Origin: Terrabacter tumescens
Lineage (GTDB): Bacteria; Actinomycetota; Actinomycetes; Actinomycetales; Dermatophilaceae
Reading direction: 5' to 3'
Length of the DNA stretch: 64,000 nucleotides
Assembly (NCBI RefSeq): GCF_014646815.1
Contig: NZ_BMNZ01000005.1
Coordinates: 242,394 to 306,393, forward strand
The position numbers were made by a program, and so were the translations under genes. Each line of letters begins with the position of its first letter. Positions within the stretch are counted from its first letter, which is position 1. This document shows positions 17,606 to 27,057 of this stretch, one piece after another. The notes beneath the pieces are model-generated. The model was not told the DNA's origin and did no database searches. It worked only from the letters and a program-made list of their open reading frames with translations.

Positions 17606-17982
17606 GGGTCAAGCCTAAGCGAGGAGAGCGGGAGAAGGCCGTCGAGGTGTGCGCGCTGGCCGCTGGCCCGCACGCGCGCGCCGTCGACCGCGGACTCCCA
17701 CGTCAGGTCGCCGACGGCCAGACGCAGCCAGGTGGCCGCGTCGGTCTCGATGACGTTGGGCGGGGTGCCACGGGTGTGGACCGGCCCCTCGATGCACTGG
17801 ACTGCGCCGTGCGGCGGGACCCGCACCTCGACGGTGCGGCCGGGGGCTACCGTCGCGAGCTCCTCGAGGGTGTAGCGGACGGCCGTGGCGGTGGTCCGGC
17901 GGTCGGCGGCCCAGTCGGCCTCACGGCAGGCGAGGAGAGCAGCGTGTCCCTCGGCGACAGGCGTACGGCGGCGGGGCGGCAT
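17602..17982 (-). CDS. SCP-like (bacterial sterol-carrier-type) protein
   Basis: A ~126-residue protein with the segment [17 protein letters not shown] followed by [13 protein letters not shown] and TWLRLA. This is the hallmark of the actinobacterial sterol-carrier-like family found beside purF in mycobacteria and relatives. It is predicted to bind a hydrophobic ligand; no substrate is known. The ATG at 17982 (MPPRRRT) is preferred because relatives start this way, although its GAGG is very close; an in-frame GTG at 18006 is the alternative. First gene of the coupled unit SCP, membrane protein, racemase, ThpR. Confidence 0.8.
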   Translation of the reverse strand: MPPRRRTPVAEGHAALLACREADWAADRRTTATAVRYTLEELATVAPGRTVEVRVPPHGAVQCIEGPVHTRGTPPNVIETDAATWLRLAVGDLTWESAVDGARVRASGQRAHLDGLLPLSSLRLDP

Positions 17983-18093
17983 ACCTCGCAGGCTATCCGC
18001 GCCCACCGACGCCGCGTCTCTGGGCCCTCAGACCACGACAGCTCCACCTCGGCGGAGAAGCCGCAACGGATCAGGGCCCCGCGGTCGCCACCG

Positions 18094-18975
18094 TCAGCGC
18101 AGGCGTGGGATGACGTCGGCGACGACCTCGTCGAGGACGTCGAGGGTGCCGAGGAACGGCTCGGTCGTGCGCGGCCAGTGCGTGATGACGTCGGTGAAGC
18201 CGAGCTCGGCGGCGCGACCGACGGCGTCCTCGAAGGCCGCGGCGCTGCTCAGCGAGAACGTGGGGGCCGAGTCGAGGTTGAGGTAGCGGCCGAAGCCGGC
18301 GCCGTCACGAGCTGCCTCAGCCAACGTGTCGTCGACCCGGCGCCCCAGGCCTGCGACGAGGGCCCACCACTCGTCGTCGGTTTCGGCGTTGCCGCCGTAG
18401 GTCATCCAGCCGTCGCCGCGCTCGACCGCGAGCCGGACCGCCTTGGGCCCGTTGGCCGCGACGACGAGGGGCACGCGGTTGCCGGTGCCGGCACCACGAA
18501 CGGGTCCGGGCAGCGTGCGCACGTCGCGCGCCGAGTAGAAGCGACCGTCGGCGTCGACGTGGTCGTCGGTCAGCAGCCGGTCGAGCAGGTCGGTGAACTC
18601 GTGGAAGCGGGCGACCCGGTCACGCAGCGGCAGGTCCTCGCCCATGATCCTCGAGTCGAGGTCGCCGCCCGTGCCGATGCCGAGGAGGAAGCGCCCGCCG
18701 GAGATGTCGTCGAGGGCGAGCACCTCGCGCATGAACTGCACCGGGTGGTGGTTGTTGGGCGACGACACGAAGGTGCCGAGCCCGATGCGCTCGGTCACCG
18801 CGGCGGCCGCGGCCAGGGTCGGCACGGCACCGAACCACGGCGACTCGGGCAGGCCGCCCCAGACGACGTGGTCGAAGGTCCAGGCGTGGTCGAATCCCAT
18901 CCGCTCGGCCTCGCGCCACATCGGCGCTGCCTCGGACCAGGGGTGCTCGGGGAGGATGGTGAGTCCGAAGCGCAT
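18094..18975 (-). CDS. LLM-class (F420-dependent type) oxidoreductase
   Basis: A 293-residue luciferase-like monooxygenase-fold enzyme. Visible features: MRFGLTILPE start, the barrel segment DHAWTFDHVVW, RIGLGTFVSSPNNHHPVQ, the family-wide GGRFLLGIGTGG and PLVVAANGPKAVRLA. In actinobacteria this class usually uses coenzyme F420 rather than FMN; the substrate cannot be read from sequence. The ATG at 18975 fits the family start. It is divergent from a GNAT gene with only 23 nt between the starts. Confidence 0.85.
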   Translation of the reverse strand: MRFGLTILPEHPWSEAAPMWREAERMGFDHAWTFDHVVWGGLPESPWFGAVPTLAAAAAVTERIGLGTFVSSPNNHHPVQFMREVLALDDISGGRFLLGIGTGGDLDSRIMGEDLPLRDRVARFHEFTDLLDRLLTDDHVDADGRFYSARDVRTLPGPVRGAGTGNRVPLVVAANGPKAVRLAVERGDGWMTYGGNAETDDEWWALVAGLGRRVDDTLAEAARDGAGFGRYLNLDSAPTFSLSSAAAFEDAVGRAAELGFTDVITHWPRTTEPFLGTLDVLDEVVADVIPRLR

Positions 18976-18998
18976 ACCTGCGACCGTAGCCTGTCGGG

Positions 18999-19835
18999 GT
19001 GACACCTCACTCCCCCGAAAGCTCGGCGCCCACGTCCCGCGCGCAGTGGGACGCAGCCGCCGTGCTCGCCGCCTCGGACGCCTGGTCGTGGGTGCCCGAC
19101 GAGGCTCGCGTGCACCGGACCGACGAGCTCCTCGTCGTCGCCTACCCCGACTACGTGGGCACGCCGACCGTGGCCCGCAGCCTCGGGAACGCGAGAGACG
19201 CCGCCGCGCTCGTCGACGAGGCCCACGAGGCGGCGCGCGCCTTCGGGCGTGACCGCGTGTGGTGGAACGTGACCGGCAGCCGCGGGCCGGAGGGCCTCGA
19301 GGACGAGCTGCTCTCCCGGGGCGGCGAGGTCGTGCAGCGGATGGACGTGCTCGCGCTGCCGCTCGGCGACGGCGCCCCGGACCTCGGCGTCCCGCGTGGC
19401 GTCCCACACGGCGTCACCACGAGGCGTGTCGTCGACGCCGAGTCCCTCCGCGAGGCGCTGGAGGTCAGCCGGGTCGCCTTCGACGACCCTCCGGTGACCG
19501 ACGACATGGTCGCCGACCACCTCGCGGAGGTGCAGCGCACGGTCGAGGCCGACGCAGGTGCCCGGGTCGTCGCCTACGTCGACGGCCGTCCCGCCTCGAC
19601 CGGCGGCTTCACCCTCGCCGGCGACGTGGCTCGGCTGTGGGGCGGCGGCACCCACCCCGACCTGCGAGGACGCGGCGCCTACCGCGCCTCCCTGGCCGCG
19701 CGGCTGCAGCTCGCCGCCGGCATGGGCGCGACCCTCGCGCTGACGCACGGCCGCATCGACACCTCGTCACCGATCCTCCAGCGGCTCGGCTTCACCCGCT
19801 ACGGCGAGCAGCGCCAGCTCGTCCTCGACCTGTGA
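18999..19835 (+). CDS. GNAT-family N-acetyltransferase
   Basis: A 278-residue protein with a C-terminal acetyl-CoA-binding GNAT core. ARVVAYVDGRPASTGGFTL is beta4, and GGGTHPDLRGRGAYRASLAARL carries motif A with the R-G-x-G-x-Y pyrophosphate loop. The N-terminal half is probably a degenerate second GNAT repeat. The acceptor substrate is unknown. GTG start. Its stop overlaps the GTG start of the spermidine-synthase-like gene (GTGA), so the two are translated together. Confidence 0.82.
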   Translation: MTPHSPESSAPTSRAQWDAAAVLAASDAWSWVPDEARVHRTDELLVVAYPDYVGTPTVARSLGNARDAAALVDEAHEAARAFGRDRVWWNVTGSRGPEGLEDELLSRGGEVVQRMDVLALPLGDGAPDLGVPRGVPHGVTTRRVVDAESLREALEVSRVAFDDPPVTDDMVADHLAEVQRTVEADAGARVVAYVDGRPASTGGFTLAGDVARLWGGGTHPDLRGRGAYRASLAARLQLAAGMGATLALTHGRIDTSSPILQRLGFTRYGEQRQLVLDL

Positions 19836-20632
19836 GCGAGCACGTCTCGCTCGAGTGGGACGAGCGCGGCGGCGTCACCGTCCACATGGACGGCTCGCCC
19901 CAGTCGCACGTCCAGCCCGACGACCCGACGATCCTCGTCTTCGAGTACGTGCAGCACCTCGCCCTCGCCATCGACGCGCTGCCGCCGGGACCGCTCGGCG
20001 TCACGCACGTCGGGGGCGCGGGCCTGACCCTGCCGCGCTGGGTCGAGGCGACCAGGCCGGGCTCGCCCCAGATCGTGCTCGAGCCGGACGAGGCCCTGAC
20101 CGAGCTCGTGCGCCGGGAGGTCCCGCTCCCGCGGCGCCACCGGATCCGGGTCCGCCCGGTCGACGGGCTCACCGGGGTGCGGGCACTCAAGGACGACTCC
20201 GCCGACGTCGTCGTGACGGACGCCTACGCGGGAGGGCGCGTGCCTGCGGAGCTCGTCGGGACGGCATACGCCCGCGAGGTCGCACGGGTCCTCAAGCCCA
20301 CCGGGCTGGCGCTGTGGAACCTTGCCGACGAGCCCGGGATGCGTTGGGTCGCAAGGGTGGTCGCCACGATGTCCGCCGCGCTGCCCCACGTCGCCGTCAT
20401 CGCGACGCACGAGGTGCTCAAGGGGCGCCGCTTCGGCAACTCGGTGCTGCTCGCCAGCGCGTCACCGCTGCCGGTCGAGACGCTGCGTCGCGAGGTCGCC
20501 CGCGCCCACCTCCCCACCGGAATGCGCGAGGACACCGCTCTCACGAAACTGGTGGCTGGAGCAAAACCCTTCGAAGAGAAGGGAATGCAGAGCCCGCCAC
20601 CCCCCGAGACCGGGAAGTGGCGGGCGCGCTGA
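19832..20632 (+). CDS. Spermidine synthase-like (class I methyltransferase-fold) protein
   Basis: A 266-residue Rossmann-fold protein. GVTHVGGAGLTLPRWVEATRPG, then IVLEPDEALTELVR, and later DVVVTDAYAG match the nucleotide-binding and Asp motifs of the spermine/spermidine synthase family as found next to purL in many actinobacteria. Key polyamine-binding acidic residues of true SpeE are not evident, so aminopropyl transfer is doubtful; function is open. Translationally coupled to the upstream GNAT gene. Its 3' coding end contains a hairpin that may terminate against convergent purL. Confidence 0.78.
   Translation: MSEHVSLEWDERGGVTVHMDGSPQSHVQPDDPTILVFEYVQHLALAIDALPPGPLGVTHVGGAGLTLPRWVEATRPGSPQIVLEPDEALTELVRREVPLPRRHRIRVRPVDGLTGVRALKDDSADVVVTDAYAGGRVPAELVGTAYAREVARVLKPTGLALWNLADEPGMRWVARVVATMSAALPHVAVIATHEVLKGRRFGNSVLLASASPLPVETLRREVARAHLPTGMREDTALTKLVAGAKPFEEKGMQSPPPPETGKWRAR
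20592..20625. terminator. Possible terminator overlapping the end of the spermidine synthase-like gene
   Basis: A 9-bp stem (GCCCGCCAC with GTGGCGGGC) with a 16-nt loop spans the last codons. It is the only strong inverted repeat between this gene and convergent purL, whose stop is 10 nt away. No T-tract. Confidence 0.45.
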
Positions 20633-20642
20633 GCCGTTCGGG

Positions 20643-22967
20643 TCAGCCCCCGAAGACCGCCGGCAGCGTGAACTCGTTCGCCGACTTCAGCTCGGCGACC
20701 GACACGGAGAAGTGGCCGACGACGTCGAGGTCGCGACCGCCGGTGACGCCGATGCGCACGTGCGGGACGTCGCCGAGCAAAGCCTCGAACTCCGCGGCGT
20801 GACCCGCCGGGACCGCCACGAGGGCGCGGGCGCTCGACTCGGAGAAGAGCGCCGTGAACGCGTCGAGCGGGTTGCCCTCGCCATCGACGCCGACGTGGTC
20901 GAGGCCGTCGACGGTCACGCCGACGCCGTGGCGCATGCACGCCTCGGCGAGCGCGATCGCGAGACCGCCCTCGGACAGGTCGTGCGCTGCCTCGACGAGA
21001 CCCGTGCCGGCCGCCTCGACGAGCACGCGCCCCAGCGCCTGCTCGGCGGCGAGGTCGACCTTCGGAGGCACGCCGCCGAGGTGCTTGTGCACGACGTGCG
21101 CCCACTCGGAGCCGTCGAGCTCGTCTCGGGTCGTGCCGAGGAGGTAGACGTGGGCGTCGTCGGTGCGGAAGCCGGAGCCGGAGCGCTTGGACACGTCGTC
21201 CATGACGCCGAGCACACCGATGACCGGGGTCGGGTGGATCGGGACGTCGCCGGTCTGGTTGTAGAACGACACGTTGCCGCCAGTGACCGGGATGCCGAGG
21301 AACTTGCACCCCTCGGCGATGCCGCGGATCGACTCGCGGAACTGCCACATGACGCCCGGGTCCTCGGGCGAGCCGAAGTTGAGGCAGTCGGTGACGGCGA
21401 GCGGGGCGGCCCCGGCCGTCGCCACGTTGCGGTAGGCCTCGGCGAGCGCGAGCTGCGCACCGGCATACGGGTCGAGCTTGGTGAAGCGGCTGTTGCAGTC
21501 GGTCGAGATCGCGACGCCACGGCCCGTCTCCTCGTCGACGCGGACGACGCCCGAGTCGTCGGGCTGCGCGAGCGCGGTGTTGCCGAGGACGTAGCGGTCG
21601 TACTGGTCGGTGATCCACGACTTGTCGCAGAGGTTGGGCGAGCCGAGCAGCGTCAGCAGCTGGGCCCGGATCTCCTCACCCGTCTCGGGCTTCGCGAGCG
21701 CAGCCGCGCCCGAGGCGTTCAGCTCGTCGAGGTATGCCGGCCGGGCCAGCGGGCGGTCGTACGTCGGGCCCTCGTGCGCGACCGAGCGCGGCGGCACGTC
21801 GACGATGGTCTCGCCGTGCCAGGTGATGACGAGGTGGTCGCCGTCGGTGACCTCACCGATGACGGTCGCCTCGACGTCCCACTTGTCGGTGATCGCCATG
21901 AACTGCTCGAGGTGCTTCGGCTCGACGACCGCCATCATGCGTTCCTGCGACTCGGACATGAGGATCTCCTGCGGCTGCAGGCTCGCGTCACGGAGCGGGA
22001 CGAGGTCGAGCTCGACCTGCATGCCGCCGTCGCCGTTGGAGGCGAGCTCGCTGGTGGCACAGGAGAGCCCGGCGCCGCCGAGGTCCTGGATGCCGTCGAC
22101 GACACCCGCGGCGTAGAGGTCGAGGCAGCACTCGATGAGCACCTTCTCGGCGAACGGGTCGCCGACCTGGACGGCGGGGCGCTTGGTCGGGCCGCCCTCG
22201 TCGAAGGTCTCGGACGCGAGCACCGAGACACCGCCGATGCCGTCGCCACCCGTGCGGGCGCCGAAGAGGATGACCTTGTTGCCGACGCCGGACGCCTTGG
22301 CGAGGTGGATGTCCTCGACGCGCATGGCGCCGACGCACAGGGCGTTGACGAGCGGGTTGCCCTGGTAGCAGTCGTCGAAGACGACCTCGCCGCCGATGTT
22401 GGGCAGACCGATGCAGTTGCCGTAGCCGCCGACACCGGCGACGACACCGGGCAGGACGCGCTGGGTGTCGGGGTGGTGGAGGTTGCCGAAGCGGAGCGGG
22501 TCCATGACGGCGATCGGGCGCGCGCCCATCGACATGATGTCGCGGATGATGCCGCCGACGCCGGTCGCGGCCCCCTGGTAGGGCTCGATGTAGGACGGGT
22601 GGTTGTGGGACTCGACCTTGAAGGTCACGGCCCAGCCGTCGCCGATGTCGACGACGCCGGCGTTCTCACCGATGCCGACGAGGAGCTTCTCGCGCATCTC
22701 GTCGGTGGTGTTCTCGCCCCACAGCTTGAAGTGGATCTTGCTCGACTTGTAGGAGCAGTGCTCGCTCCACATGACGGAGTACATCGCGAGCTCGGCGATG
22801 GTCGGGCGCCGGCCGATGATCTCGCGGATGTTGGCGTACTCGTCGGGCTTGAGCCCCAGCTCGGCCCAGGGCTGCTCGACCTCGGGCGTCGAGGCGGCGT
22901 GCTCGACGGTGTCGAGGACCGGCTGCGCCGCCGTCGGCTCGTGCGGTGCGGTCTGGGTGTCGCTCAT
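20643..22967 (-). CDS. purL: Phosphoribosylformylglycinamidine synthase subunit PurL
   Basis: A 774-residue small-type PurL. It is the synthetase subunit that, with PurQ and PurS, converts FGAR to FGAM using ATP and ammonia. Signatures seen: [35 protein letters not shown], [11 protein letters not shown], [13 protein letters not shown], and the C-terminal [10 protein letters not shown] and FSESSAR. Length fits the multi-subunit form, not the ~1300-residue fused form. The start overlaps the stop of purQ (ATGA). Upstream codons in the same frame belong to purQ shadow sequence. Confidence 0.97.
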   Translation of the reverse strand: MSDTQTAPHEPTAAQPVLDTVEHAASTPEVEQPWAELGLKPDEYANIREIIGRRPTIAELAMYSVMWSEHCSYKSSKIHFKLWGENTTDEMREKLLVGIGENAGVVDIGDGWAVTFKVESHNHPSYIEPYQGAATGVGGIIRDIMSMGARPIAVMDPLRFGNLHHPDTQRVLPGVVAGVGGYGNCIGLPNIGGEVVFDDCYQGNPLVNALCVGAMRVEDIHLAKASGVGNKVILFGARTGGDGIGGVSVLASETFDEGGPTKRPAVQVGDPFAEKVLIECCLDLYAAGVVDGIQDLGGAGLSCATSELASNGDGGMQVELDLVPLRDASLQPQEILMSESQERMMAVVEPKHLEQFMAITDKWDVEATVIGEVTDGDHLVITWHGETIVDVPPRSVAHEGPTYDRPLARPAYLDELNASGAAALAKPETGEEIRAQLLTLLGSPNLCDKSWITDQYDRYVLGNTALAQPDDSGVVRVDEETGRGVAISTDCNSRFTKLDPYAGAQLALAEAYRNVATAGAAPLAVTDCLNFGSPEDPGVMWQFRESIRGIAEGCKFLGIPVTGGNVSFYNQTGDVPIHPTPVIGVLGVMDDVSKRSGSGFRTDDAHVYLLGTTRDELDGSEWAHVVHKHLGGVPPKVDLAAEQALGRVLVEAAGTGLVEAAHDLSEGGLAIALAEACMRHGVGVTVDGLDHVGVDGEGNPLDAFTALFSESSARALVAVPAGHAAEFEALLGDVPHVRIGVTGGRDLDVVGHFSVSVAELKSANEFTLPAVFGG

Positions 22968-23659
22968 GCGGTGGCTGCGCTCTCGAGGGTCTGCTTGATG
23001 ATCGAGGTGAAGAAGCCGCGCCCGTCGAGGCTCGGGCCGTAGCCCTCCTCGACCGCGTGCTCCGGGTGCGGCATGAGTCCGACGACGTTGCCACGCTCGT
23101 TGGTGATGCCGGCGATGTGACGGTAGGAGCCGTTGGGGTTGCGACCCTCGGCGTCGGGGACGTAGCGGAAGACGACCCGCCCCTCGCCCTCGAGCATGTC
23201 GAGCGTCTTCTCGTCGGCGACGAAGCCGCCCTCGCCGTTCTTGAGGACGATGGTGATCTCCTGGCCGGCCTCGAAGTCGGAGGTCCAGGCGGTGGAGGCG
23301 TTCTCGACGACGAGCCTCTGGTCGACGCAGTTGAACTTGCGGTGGTCGTTGCGGATCAGCGCGCCGGGGAGCAGGTGGCTCTCGGTGAGCACCTGGAAGC
23401 CGTTGCAGATGCCGAGGACCGGCAGGCCGCCCTGGGCGGCGGGCACGAGCGCGTCCATGACCGGCGCGAAGCGGGCGATGGCGCCGCAGCGGAGGTAGTC
23501 GCCGTAGGAGAACCCGCCCGGCAGGATGACCGCGTCGACGCCCTTGAGGTCGTCGTCGCCGTGCCAGAGCGGGACGGCCTCGCCGCCGCACTCGCGGACG
23601 GCGCGCGCCGCGTCACGGTCGTCGAGGGAGCCGGGGAACGTGACGACGCCGACCCTCAC
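22964..23659 (-). CDS. purQ: Phosphoribosylformylglycinamidine synthase glutaminase subunit PurQ
   Basis: A 231-residue class I glutamine amidotransferase. The nucleophile Cys lies in LGICNGFQ and the His-x-Glu partner in [26 protein letters not shown] is the conserved oxyanion-side segment. It releases ammonia for PurL. It overlaps purS upstream and purL downstream by 4 bp each, the usual purS-purQ-purL order. Confidence 0.97.
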   Translation of the reverse strand: MRVGVVTFPGSLDDRDAARAVRECGGEAVPLWHGDDDLKGVDAVILPGGFSYGDYLRCGAIARFAPVMDALVPAAQGGLPVLGICNGFQVLTESHLLPGALIRNDHRKFNCVDQRLVVENASTAWTSDFEAGQEITIVLKNGEGGFVADEKTLDMLEGEGRVVFRYVPDAEGRNPNGSYRHIAGITNERGNVVGLMPHPEHAVEEGYGPSLDGRGFFTSIIKQTLESAATA

Positions 23660-23967
23660 TGCTCGCCGTCCTCCGACGCGGCCGCGTCCGACTCGGCCGA
23701 GTCCTGCTCGGCCGAGTCCTGCTCGAGCACGTGGACCGACACGACGTCCTCGATGACGGGGTTGGAGAGCAGCTTCTCGGCGGCCTCCTGAGCCGCGCCG
23801 AGGTGCTCGTCCGTGACGTCACCGTCGACGGTGAGCACGAAGCGCTTGCCCTGGCGGACGTCGGTGAACCCGTCGAACCCGAGCCGCGGCAGGGCGCCGG
23901 CGACGGCCTGTCCCTGGGGGTCGAGGATCTCGGGCTTGAGCATGACGTCGACGACGATGCTTCCCAT
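23656..23967 (-). CDS. purS: Phosphoribosylformylglycinamidine synthase subunit PurS
   Basis: A 103-residue protein. Residues ~1-80 are the PurS fold ([22 protein letters not shown], then a VRQGKRF strand), the small subunit that bridges PurQ and PurL. The family usually ends near residue 80-85. Here an acidic Glu/Asp/Ser/Ala tail of ~20 residues follows, partly built from a duplicated EQDSA unit. First gene of the coupled purS-purQ-purL operon; its promoter should lie in 23968-24061. Confidence 0.95.
   Translation of the reverse strand: MGSIVVDVMLKPEILDPQGQAVAGALPRLGFDGFTDVRQGKRFVLTVDGDVTDEHLGAAQEAAEKLLSNPVIEDVVSVHVLEQDSAEQDSAESDAAASEDGEQ
23692..23721. repeat. 15-bp tandem duplication inside the purS tail
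   Basis: CTCGGCCGAGTCCTG occurs twice back to back. It encodes the repeated EQDSA in the acidic C-terminal tail of PurS. In-frame unit length means copy-number change would lengthen the tail without a frameshift. Confidence 0.9.
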
Positions 23968-24061
23968 CGGTGGTCGTTCTCCCTGCGCTGGATGGGCGGT
24001 GGCGGCGTCCCGAGGGACGGCCCGAGTCTATCGGGCGCCGCGCGAGCCCCCGGACAGCGTC

Positions 24062-24679
24062 TCAGCGTGACTGGAGGGCGTCGAGCGCGACGGCCATCGC
24101 CAGGCCCACGCGCCAGTCGATCGGCCGTCCGTCCGCGAGCGGCGGCAGGCTCACGTGGTAGACGTCCTTGACACTCGCCTTCTTCGTCGAGCTGAGCGCG
24201 AGCGACCCGTCGGGAGCAGCGAAGTCGAAGTGGAAGAGGAACGGCACCGGGATGTCCCCGACGACGGGCACGATCTCCCAGAGGCGCCGGGCGACGGCGA
24301 CCTTGGTGTTGCGCTCCGCGCCGACGAACTCTCGCCCGTCGGGCAGTCCGAGGGTCCAGGTCGAGCTGACGAGCGAGGCCTTGAAGTGCTTCTTGAACCA
24401 GCCGATCGGCCGCCCCTGGCCGTCGGTGACGTCGTAGGTGGAGCCGAGGTCGAGACGCTTGCGGGCCTTGAAGCCGAAGAGCGGGTGCGCCTTGGCCGAG
24501 TCGGTGTAGAAGGTGACCTGCTCCTTGGCCGCCATCCGCTTCTGCTCGGCGAAGCACAGCACGCCGAGCTCCCTGCCGTTCTCGTCGGCGCGCAGGATCT
24601 CGTAGCGGTTGACCATCATGGTCAGCTTCTGGCGCAGCACGTAGCGCTCGGCAGGGGCGTCGGCGACGGGCTCGGTCAT
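24062..24679 (-). CDS. LURP-one/scramblase-like fold protein
   Basis: A 205-residue protein. RYVLRQKLTMMVNRYEIL, FAEQKRMAAKEQVTFYTD, FGFKARKRLDLGSTYDVTD and GWFKKHFKASLVSSTW form the repeated beta strands typical of the LURP-one-related/phospholipid scramblase-like superfamily seen in many actinobacteria. Members bind membranes or small ligands in other organisms; the bacterial role is unknown. ATG at 24679. It sits upstream of purS on the same strand with a ~94-nt gap. Confidence 0.7.
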   Translation of the reverse strand: MTEPVADAPAERYVLRQKLTMMVNRYEILRADENGRELGVLCFAEQKRMAAKEQVTFYTDSAKAHPLFGFKARKRLDLGSTYDVTDGQGRPIGWFKKHFKASLVSSTWTLGLPDGREFVGAERNTKVAVARRLWEIVPVVGDIPVPFLFHFDFAAPDGSLALSSTKKASVKDVYHVSLPPLADGRPIDWRVGLAMAVALDALQSR

Positions 24680-24830
24680 GCGGCCAGCGTCCCACAGCCG
24701 CAGGCACGAACCGATGGCGTATGCCGTGCGCTCCGGGCCGCGTGACGGTGCGACCGCGCGCCGCCCGGCCACACCGCATACGACCGGAAACGCCTGCGAC
24801 AGGGACGTCCACGGCTGACAGGGTGGGCGC

Positions 24831-26114
24831 ATGCTCCCCGACGTGCGCCCCGCCAGCCCACGCGACCTCGAGCACCTGCCCACTCTCGAGGCGGCGGCCG
24901 ACGCGCTCTTCGCGGCCGCCGGCATCGGGCCGCTCCCGCCGGGCGTCGGCTCCGTGGAGGAGCTCGCCGGGGCGGCTGCCGTCCTCGTCGTCGGTGACCC
25001 GGTCGTCGGCTTCGCCCGGCTCGAGCGCGTCGACGGGCAGGCCCATCTCGAGCAGCTGTCGGTGCACCCGTCGGCCGCCCGGCGCGGCGTCGGGGCGGCC
25101 CTGCTGGAGGCCGCCGCCGGGTGGGCGGCACGCAGCGGCCACGACGCGCTGACGCTGTGCACGTTCGCCGACGTGCCGTGGAACGCCCCGTTCTACGCCC
25201 GGCACGGCTTCGTCGAGCTGACCGACCTCGGTCCCGGCCTTCGACTGCTGCGCGAGACGGAGCGCCGGCTGGGGCTGGACGCGCTCGGCCGGCGCGTCGT
25301 CCTGCGCCGAGGCGTGGGCCCGGAGGCGGTGCTCGCCGACCTCGCCGCGGGGCTCGGGGCGGCCCTGGGTGACGACCTCCTCGGGCTCTACACGCACGGG
25401 TCGCTCGTCGCCGGCGACTTCGCCCCGTCACGGAGCGACCTCGACGTGCTCGCCGTCGTCGCCCGGGCGCCGGACGACGCGATGCTGGCGGCCGTCGCGC
25501 CGGTGCACACCGCGCTGGCGGAGCGTCACCCCGGGTGGCGCGGGCGGGTGGAGGTGGAGACTGTGGCGCGGTCCACGGTGGAGGCCTACGCCGGTCGGCA
25601 CGTCGATGCCGCGGCTCGGCGGGAGGACCCCATCATGCGGATCAGCCCGGGAGAGGCCCTCCACCTCCTGCCGGCGTCGAACCACCGGGTCCTCACGTGG
25701 GCGACGGTGCGCGCGACCGGTCGGGTGCTGTCGGGAGCGCCGGCCGCCGAGGTGCTGCCGGCGTGGCCCGAGCACGTCGTCGAGGAGGCCCTGCTCGACC
25801 ACGTCCGGGACTGGCCCGACTGGGTCGAGACCATGACGACAGTTGGGGCGCAGGCGTACTCAGTGCTCTCGGTGTGCCGGGCCTGGTGCGCGACAGTCGG
25901 GCGTGAGCGGCTGTCGAAGCGGGCGGCCGCCGACCGTTTCGTCGGCGACCACCCGCAGGACGCCGACCTCGTCGTCTGGGCGCGGGACTGGTGGTACTCG
26001 GACGGCCCGGACACCGAGCCGAGCCGCTACGACGAGGTGCGGGACTTCGTCGTGCGCACGACCCGGAGCGTCGTGGACGCCAGTCAGAAGGCCTCGCCGG
26101 TCAGCCGCTCGTAG
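24831..26114 (+). CDS. GNAT acetyltransferase fused to a nucleotidyltransferase (AadA-like) domain
   Basis: A 427-residue two-domain protein. Residues ~1-145 are a GNAT fold: strand LEQLSVHP followed by ARRGVGAALL (acetyl-CoA loop, 76-92) and NAPFYARHGF. Residues ~160-427 are a nucleotidyltransferase: LYTHGSLVAGDF with Gly-Ser at 190-191 and Asp203/Asp205 in SRSDLDVLAVV, followed by an all-helical C-terminal half as in AadA/ANT(3'') enzymes (AYSVLSVCRAWCATVGRERLSKRAA). Both folds modify small molecules, including aminoglycosides, but the substrate is unknown. The 3' end overlaps convergent purC by 31 nt. Confidence 0.82.
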   Translation: MLPDVRPASPRDLEHLPTLEAAADALFAAAGIGPLPPGVGSVEELAGAAAVLVVGDPVVGFARLERVDGQAHLEQLSVHPSAARRGVGAALLEAAAGWAARSGHDALTLCTFADVPWNAPFYARHGFVELTDLGPGLRLLRETERRLGLDALGRRVVLRRGVGPEAVLADLAAGLGAALGDDLLGLYTHGSLVAGDFAPSRSDLDVLAVVARAPDDAMLAAVAPVHTALAERHPGWRGRVEVETVARSTVEAYAGRHVDAAARREDPIMRISPGEALHLLPASNHRVLTWATVRATGRVLSGAPAAEVLPAWPEHVVEEALLDHVRDWPDWVETMTTVGAQAYSVLSVCRAWCATVGRERLSKRAAADRFVGDHPQDADLVVWARDWWYSDGPDTEPSRYDEVRDFVVRTTRSVVDASQKASPVSRS

Positions 26115-26983
26115 GCCTCGACGTACTTCGCGCGGGTCTGCTCGACCACGTGCGCGGGCAGCTCGGGCGGCGGACCGCCGGCCTTGCGGTCCCAGCCGGA
26201 CTCGGACGAGGTGAGCCAGTCGCGCACGAACTGCTTGTCGTAGGACGGCCGCGGGTGCCCGGGCTCCCAGAGCTCGGCCGGCCAGAAGCGCGACGAGTCG
26301 GGTGTCAGCACCTCGTCGGCGAGGACGAGCCCGCCGGAGCCGTCGGGCGCGACCCCGAACTCGACCTTGGTGTCGGCGATGAGGATGCCGCGCTCGGCGG
26401 CGATCTCGTTGCCCCGCGCCAGGATCGCGCGGGTCAGCCGCGAGACCTCGGCCGCGACGTCGGCGCCGAGCTCGGCGTCGACCTCGTCGGGCGACATCGG
26501 CAGGTCGTGCTCCCCCACCGGCGCCTTGGTCGTGGGGGTGAAGACCGGCTCGTGCAGCTTCGAGCCGTCGACGAGGCCCTCGGGCAGCGCGACGCCGGAG
26601 ACGGACCCCTTGTCGCGGTACTCCTCCAGGCCGCCGCCCGTGAGGTACGCCCGGGCGATGGCCTCGACCTTGAGCATGTCGAGCTTGCGCACGAGCACGG
26701 CCCGGCCGGCCACGGCGTCGGGCACGTCGGTCGAGACGACGTGGTTGGGCACCAGGTCGCGGAGCTGGTCGAACCACCACAGCGACAGCCGAGTCAGCAC
26801 GGCGCCCTTGTCGGGGATCTCGGGCGACATCATCCAGTCGTAGGCGGAGAGCCGGTTCGAGGCGACGAGGAGCAGCTGGTCGGGGACGACCTCGCCCGTG
26901 GCGTCGAGCGGCGCGTAGAGGTCGCGCACCTTGCCGGAGTAGACGTGCTCGTAGCCCGGAAGGTCAAGCGGTAGATCGGTCAC
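26084..26983 (-). CDS. purC: Phosphoribosylaminoimidazole-succinocarboxamide synthase
   Basis: A ~299-residue SAICAR synthetase joining CAIR and aspartate with ATP. Signatures: YSGKVRDLYA (ATP loop), LLVASNRLSAYDW, VVRKLDMLKVEAIARAYLTG-type central segment, IADTKVEFG and LTPDSSRFWP. The GTG at 26983 (VTDLPLDLPGYEHV) is the family-like start. The frame also continues upstream to an ATG at 27061 that overlaps the stop of the ECF sigma gene (ATGA), which would add 26 residues rich in Pro and Arg; see findings. The 3' end overlaps the convergent GNAT-nucleotidyltransferase gene. Confidence 0.95.
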   Translation of the reverse strand: MTDLPLDLPGYEHVYSGKVRDLYAPLDATGEVVPDQLLLVASNRLSAYDWMMSPEIPDKGAVLTRLSLWWFDQLRDLVPNHVVSTDVPDAVAGRAVLVRKLDMLKVEAIARAYLTGGGLEEYRDKGSVSGVALPEGLVDGSKLHEPVFTPTTKAPVGEHDLPMSPDEVDAELGADVAAEVSRLTRAILARGNEIAAERGILIADTKVEFGVAPDGSGGLVLADEVLTPDSSRFWPAELWEPGHPRPSYDKQFVRDWLTSSESGWDRKAGGPPPELPAHVVEQTRAKYVEAYERLTGEAF

Positions 26984-27057
26984 GCGCACAGCCTGCCATC
27001 TCCGCAGACGATCGGGCACGGCGCGTTCGGGTGGGGTGGGCAGTGGTGTGGGCAGGG

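Noticed and set aside
19832-20632. Calling this a true spermidine synthase (speE)
   Set aside because: The fold matches but the polyamine-binding acidic residues are not evident and no speD-like partner is near.
20322-23042. Long open frame on the + strand opposite purL/purQ (and similar ones opposite the DUF1906, GH13, purM and helD genes)
   Set aside because: These mirror real genes in high-GC DNA, have skewed Arg/Ala/Val/Gly composition, no family motifs and no ribosome sites.
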